A stretch of 8,366 nt of DNA from Hyphomicrobiaceae bacterium UBA2767 (GTDB taxonomy: Bacteria; Pseudomonadota; Alphaproteobacteria; Rhizobiales; Methyloligellaceae): the NCBI GenBank assembly GCA_002352635.1, contig DEIT01000057.1:3569-11934 (forward strand), in the 5' to 3' direction. The position numbers and the translations under genes were made by a program. The notes below the pieces were generated by a model. It searched no databases. It saw nothing but the letters and a program-made list of their open reading frames with translations, and had not been told where the DNA came from. Shown in pieces: positions 5,852-8,366 of this stretch; the first letter of the stretch is position 1, and each line of letters starts with the position of its first letter.

Positions 5852-7798
5852 ATGAACTCGAACTTCCGGAACTTCGCTATCTGGGTCATCATTGCATTGC
5901 TGCTGATCACCCTTTTCAACCTGTTCCAGAACCCGTCGAAGCGGGTTCGCTCGAATGAAATCAGCTTCTCGCAGCTCCTGACTGAGGTCGATAACGGCAA
6001 AATCGGCGAGGTTACGATCGCCGGTTCTCAGATCACTGGCCAGTACTCCGATGGCCGGGCGTTCCAGACCTATGCGCCGAATGATCCCTCGCTTGTAAGC
6101 CGTCTGCACGACAAGGGCGTGAAGATTACCGCCAAGCCGTCCGATGAGGATGTGCCTTCGCTGATGGGTGTGCTGGTATCTTGGTTCCCGATGCTGCTGC
6201 TGATCGCGGTTTGGATTTTCTTCATGCGGCAGATGCAGTCCGGCGGCGGCCGTGCAATGGGCTTCGGCAAATCCAAGGCCAAACTGCTTACCGAGCGGCA
6301 AGGCCGGGTGACGTTTGATGACGTCGCGGGTGTAGATGAAGCCAAGGATGATTTGCAGGAGATCGTTGAATTTCTGCAGGACCCGCAGAAATTTCAGAAG
6401 CTCGGCGGGCGCATCCCGCGCGGCGCGCTGCTCGTTGGCCCTCCCGGCACGGGTAAGACTTTGTTGGCGCGTGCCATTGCCGGCGAAGCCAATGTGCCGT
6501 TCTTCACCATCTCCGGTTCCGATTTTGTGGAAATGTTCGTCGGCGTTGGTGCCAGCCGTGTACGCGACATGTTTGAGCAGGCAAAGAAAAATGCGCCTTG
6601 CATCATCTTTATTGACGAGATCGATGCTGTTGGACGCCACCGTGGTGCCGGCCTTGGTGGCGGCAACGACGAGCGCGAGCAGACCTTGAACCAGCTACTT
6701 GTTGAGATGGATGGTTTCGAGGCCAATGAGGGCATCATCCTCATCGCCGCGACCAACCGTCCGGACGTGCTCGACCCCGCACTTCTGCGCCCAGGTCGTT
6801 TCGACCGACAGGTCGTTGTGCCGCGTCCCGACATCATTGGCCGCGAAAAAATCCTGAAAGTGCATGTGCGCAAAGTGCCGCTGGCCCCGGATGTCGACAT
6901 GCGCATTATCGCGCGCGGCACGCCCGGTTTTTCGGGCGCCGATCTTGCTAACCTGGTCAATGAAGCGGCGCTTCTCGCCGCGCGTCGTTCAAAACGTCTG
7001 GTGACACAGCAAGAATTCGAGGATGCCAAGGACAAGGTCATGATGGGCGCCGAACGGCGTTCCATGGTGATGAGCGAGGAAGAGAAGAAACTTACCGCAT
7101 ATCACGAAGGTGGCCATGCGTTGGTGACACTGCACCAGCCGGCATCCGATCCGATCCACAAGGCGACCATAATCCCGCGCGGCCGCGCACTTGGCATGGT
7201 GATGCGCTTACCCGAACGCGACCAACTTTCGGTCACGCGCGAGAAAATGAATGCCGATCTCGCGGTTGCCATGGGCGGGCGCGTTGCCGAAGAGCTGATC
7301 TTCGGCCACGACAAGGTAACTTCCGGCGCTTCCGCAGATATCAAGATGGCGACGTCAATGGCCCGGGCGATGGTCACGCAATATGGCATGTCCGACAAGC
7401 TTGGTCCGCTGGCCTATGGTGATAACGAGGAAGAAGTGTTCCTTGGCCATTCGGTTGCGCGTACGCAGAACCTGTCTGATGAGACGCAGAAGCTTGTGGA
7501 TGATGAGATTCACCGGATCGTCGATGAGGCCTATGTCATCGCGACGAAAATTTGCAAGAAACACCTCAAACAGCTTCATACAATCGCGGAGGGCCTGCTT
7601 GAGTATGAGTCGCTTTCCGGAGAAGAAATCAAAGGCCTGCTGAAAGGCAAGGCGCCGATCCGGGATTTCGACGACGACTCGGGTGGAACAAAGGCTGCAG
7701 CCTCGGCAGTTCCGTCCGCAGGCGGTGCGAAAAAATCCAAATCCGGTAAAGGCAGCGAGCCCGATACTGGAGGTATGGAACCGCAGCCGCAGTCATAA
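5852..7798 (+). CDS. ftsH: FtsH, membrane-anchored ATP-dependent zinc metalloprotease
   Basis: 648 codons, full length for FtsH. It forms a hexamer in the inner membrane, extracts and degrades misassembled membrane proteins, and in E. coli also degrades regulators such as sigma32 and LpxC. Domains in order: TM1 ~8-25, periplasmic domain ~26-103, TM2 ~104-125 (VLVSWFPMLLLIAVWIFF), AAA+ domain ~150-345, peptidase domain ~400-600. Key motifs are Walker A GPPGTGKT (196-203), pore loop FVEMFVG (225-231, aromatic F229), Walker B IIFIDEID (251-258), second region of homology with arginine fingers R313 and R316, zinc site HEGGH (418-422) and third ligand Asp496. The HEGGH form, with Gly where E. coli has Ala, is compatible with HExxH chemistry. 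The C-terminal ~35 residues are low-complexity Gly/Ser/Lys/Pro. GAGG at 5840-5843, 8 nt before the ATG, supports the start. A terminator follows the gene. Confidence 0.99.
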   Translation: MNSNFRNFAIWVIIALLLITLFNLFQNPSKRVRSNEISFSQLLTEVDNGKIGEVTIAGSQITGQYSDGRAFQTYAPNDPSLVSRLHDKGVKITAKPSDEDVPSLMGVLVSWFPMLLLIAVWIFFMRQMQSGGGRAMGFGKSKAKLLTERQGRVTFDDVAGVDEAKDDLQEIVEFLQDPQKFQKLGGRIPRGALLVGPPGTGKTLLARAIAGEANVPFFTISGSDFVEMFVGVGASRVRDMFEQAKKNAPCIIFIDEIDAVGRHRGAGLGGGNDEREQTLNQLLVEMDGFEANEGIILIAATNRPDVLDPALLRPGRFDRQVVVPRPDIIGREKILKVHVRKVPLAPDVDMRIIARGTPGFSGADLANLVNEAALLAARRSKRLVTQQEFEDAKDKVMMGAERRSMVMSEEEKKLTAYHEGGHALVTLHQPASDPIHKATIIPRGRALGMVMRLPERDQLSVTREKMNADLAVAMGGRVAEELIFGHDKVTSGASADIKMATSMARAMVTQYGMSDKLGPLAYGDNEEEVFLGHSVARTQNLSDETQKLVDDEIHRIVDEAYVIATKICKKHLKQLHTIAEGLLEYESLSGEEIKGLLKGKAPIRDFDDDSGGTKAAASAVPSAGGAKKSKSGKGSEPDTGGMEPQPQS

Positions 7799-7839
7799 TG
7801 TGGGGCTGGTTCATTCAGCGAGCAGAAACAAGATATTTG

Positions 7840-7870
7840 GGAGCGGCGCATCAACGCCGCTCCTTTTTTT
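7840..7870 (+). terminator. Strong rho-independent terminator after ftsH
   Basis: A perfect 9-bp stem, GGAGCGGCG 7840-7848 with CGCCGCTCC 7855-7863, closes a 6-nt CATCAA loop and is followed at once by seven T (7864-7870). It lies 41 bp past the ftsH stop. It marks the end of the tilS/ftsH unit; no T-tract lies on the other side, so it is directional. Confidence 0.93.
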
Positions 7871-7923
7871 GGTTGTTTCCCGTGCATTCAGGTCCGATGC
7901 CGGGTTCATGATGGACCTGCGCC

Positions 7924-8366
7924 GTGACGCCTGAAGAGTTCCGCAATCGTCTCCGTGATTTTCCGCGAGTTGGGCTCACCCATCTGCCGACGCCACTTGA
8001 ACTGCTCACCCGCCTAACGGAGCATCTGGGCGGTCCGCGGTTGTGGATCAAGCGAGAAGATCTCACCGGGCTTGGCTTCGGCGGCAACAAGCTGCGCAAG
8101 CTTGATTATGTGCTGCATGAGGCAGTGAATGCAGGGGCCGATACGCTGGTCTCTGGCGGCGTTGTGCAATCCAACAGTCAGCGGCAGGTCGCAGCGGCAG
8201 CGGCAAAGCTGGGATATGAATGCCACTTGGCGGTTTATCATGGCCGCGTCGAGCCGCCGTCTCCCGCCTATGAACAATCAGGAAATGCTCTGCTGAACCG
8301 TCTTTATGGCGCGATACTCCACGATGTACCCTGGACCGGTGACAGAAACGCTGCGATCAGTGCACT
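7924..8366 (+). CDS. PLP-dependent enzyme, D-cysteine desulfhydrase/ACC deaminase family (3' truncated by window edge)
   Basis: 147 codons are visible and the frame runs off the end. The family is fold-type II PLP enzymes: D-cysteine desulfhydrase (to pyruvate, H2S and ammonia), 1-aminocyclopropane-1-carboxylate deaminase and L-cysteate sulfo-lyase. The N-terminus has the typical FPRVGLTHLPTPLE, then KREDLTGLGFGGNKLRKLDY, in which Lys56 is the expected Schiff-base lysine. Next come GADTLVSGGVVQSNSQRQVA (72-91), with Ser83-Asn84 in the catalytic-serine position, and SGNALLNRLYGA. GTG 7924 is chosen because an in-frame stop lies at 7909-7911 and no other start keeps the conserved N-terminus; a GGA at 7913-7915 is a weak Shine-Dalgarno. 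The gene lies after the ftsH terminator, so it probably has its own promoter or low read-through expression. The exact substrate cannot be told from this part; D-cysteine desulfhydrase is the most likely label. Confidence 0.88.
   Translation, partial: MTPEEFRNRLRDFPRVGLTHLPTPLELLTRLTEHLGGPRLWIKREDLTGLGFGGNKLRKLDYVLHEAVNAGADTLVSGGVVQSNSQRQVAAAAAKLGYECHLAVYHGRVEPPSPAYEQSGNALLNRLYGAILHDVPWTGDRNAAISA

Noticed and set aside
5819..6640. Long minus-strand frame (273 codons) opposite ftsH
   Set aside because: It is a typical antisense shadow of a strongly conserved gene, His/Arg/Gln-rich, with no recognisable domain.

Overview
The window is a piece of an alphaproteobacterial chromosome. It carries the distal half of the Tol-Pal envelope cluster, then tilS and ftsH, then the start of a PLP-dependent enzyme gene. 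The order tolA-tolB-pal-cpoB(ybgF)-tilS-ftsH, all on the + strand, together with the sequence character of FtsH (HEGGH zinc motif) and Pal (paired Cys near the C-terminus), points to Hyphomicrobiales (Rhizobiales) or a close relative. The DNA is moderately GC-rich. I cannot place it to genus.

Layout: (1) 1-522, C-terminal part of TolA, cut by the window edge, with its stop codon overlapping the tolB start (ATGA). (2) 519-1868, TolB, the periplasmic beta-propeller. (3) 1869-2501, a 633-bp interruption before pal. It holds a 47-codon lipoprotein gene (2095-2238) with a strong ribosome binding site, a perfect 16-bp palindrome over that gene's stop codon, and several short direct repeats. (4) 2502-3008, Pal, the peptidoglycan-binding lipoprotein. 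(5) 3009-3232, gene-free. (6) 3233-4264, CpoB/YbgF, with coiled-coil, Pro/Gln linker and TPR regions. (7) 4296-5597, TilS, tRNA(Ile) lysidine synthetase. (8) 5598-5851, gene-free, with a plausible promoter for ftsH. (9) 5852-7798, FtsH, complete with all catalytic motifs. (10) 7840-7870, a strong intrinsic terminator. (11) 7924 to the end, the first 147 codons of a D-cysteine desulfhydrase/ACC deaminase family protein.

TolA, TolB, Pal and CpoB work together: the TolQRA motor in the inner membrane drives TolB-Pal dynamics at the septum, which keeps the outer membrane constricting with the cell wall, and CpoB links this to peptidoglycan synthesis. TilS (AUA decoding) and FtsH (membrane protein quality control) are essential housekeeping functions in most bacteria and are common neighbours of tol-pal in this group. 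The terminator at 7840-7870 marks the end of the block.

Most of the window is ordinary core genome. The least explained part is the tolB-pal gap. The tiny lipoprotein there is well supported as a gene, but I do not recognise its family. I found no CRISPR, insertion sequence, tRNA, rRNA or phage feature.
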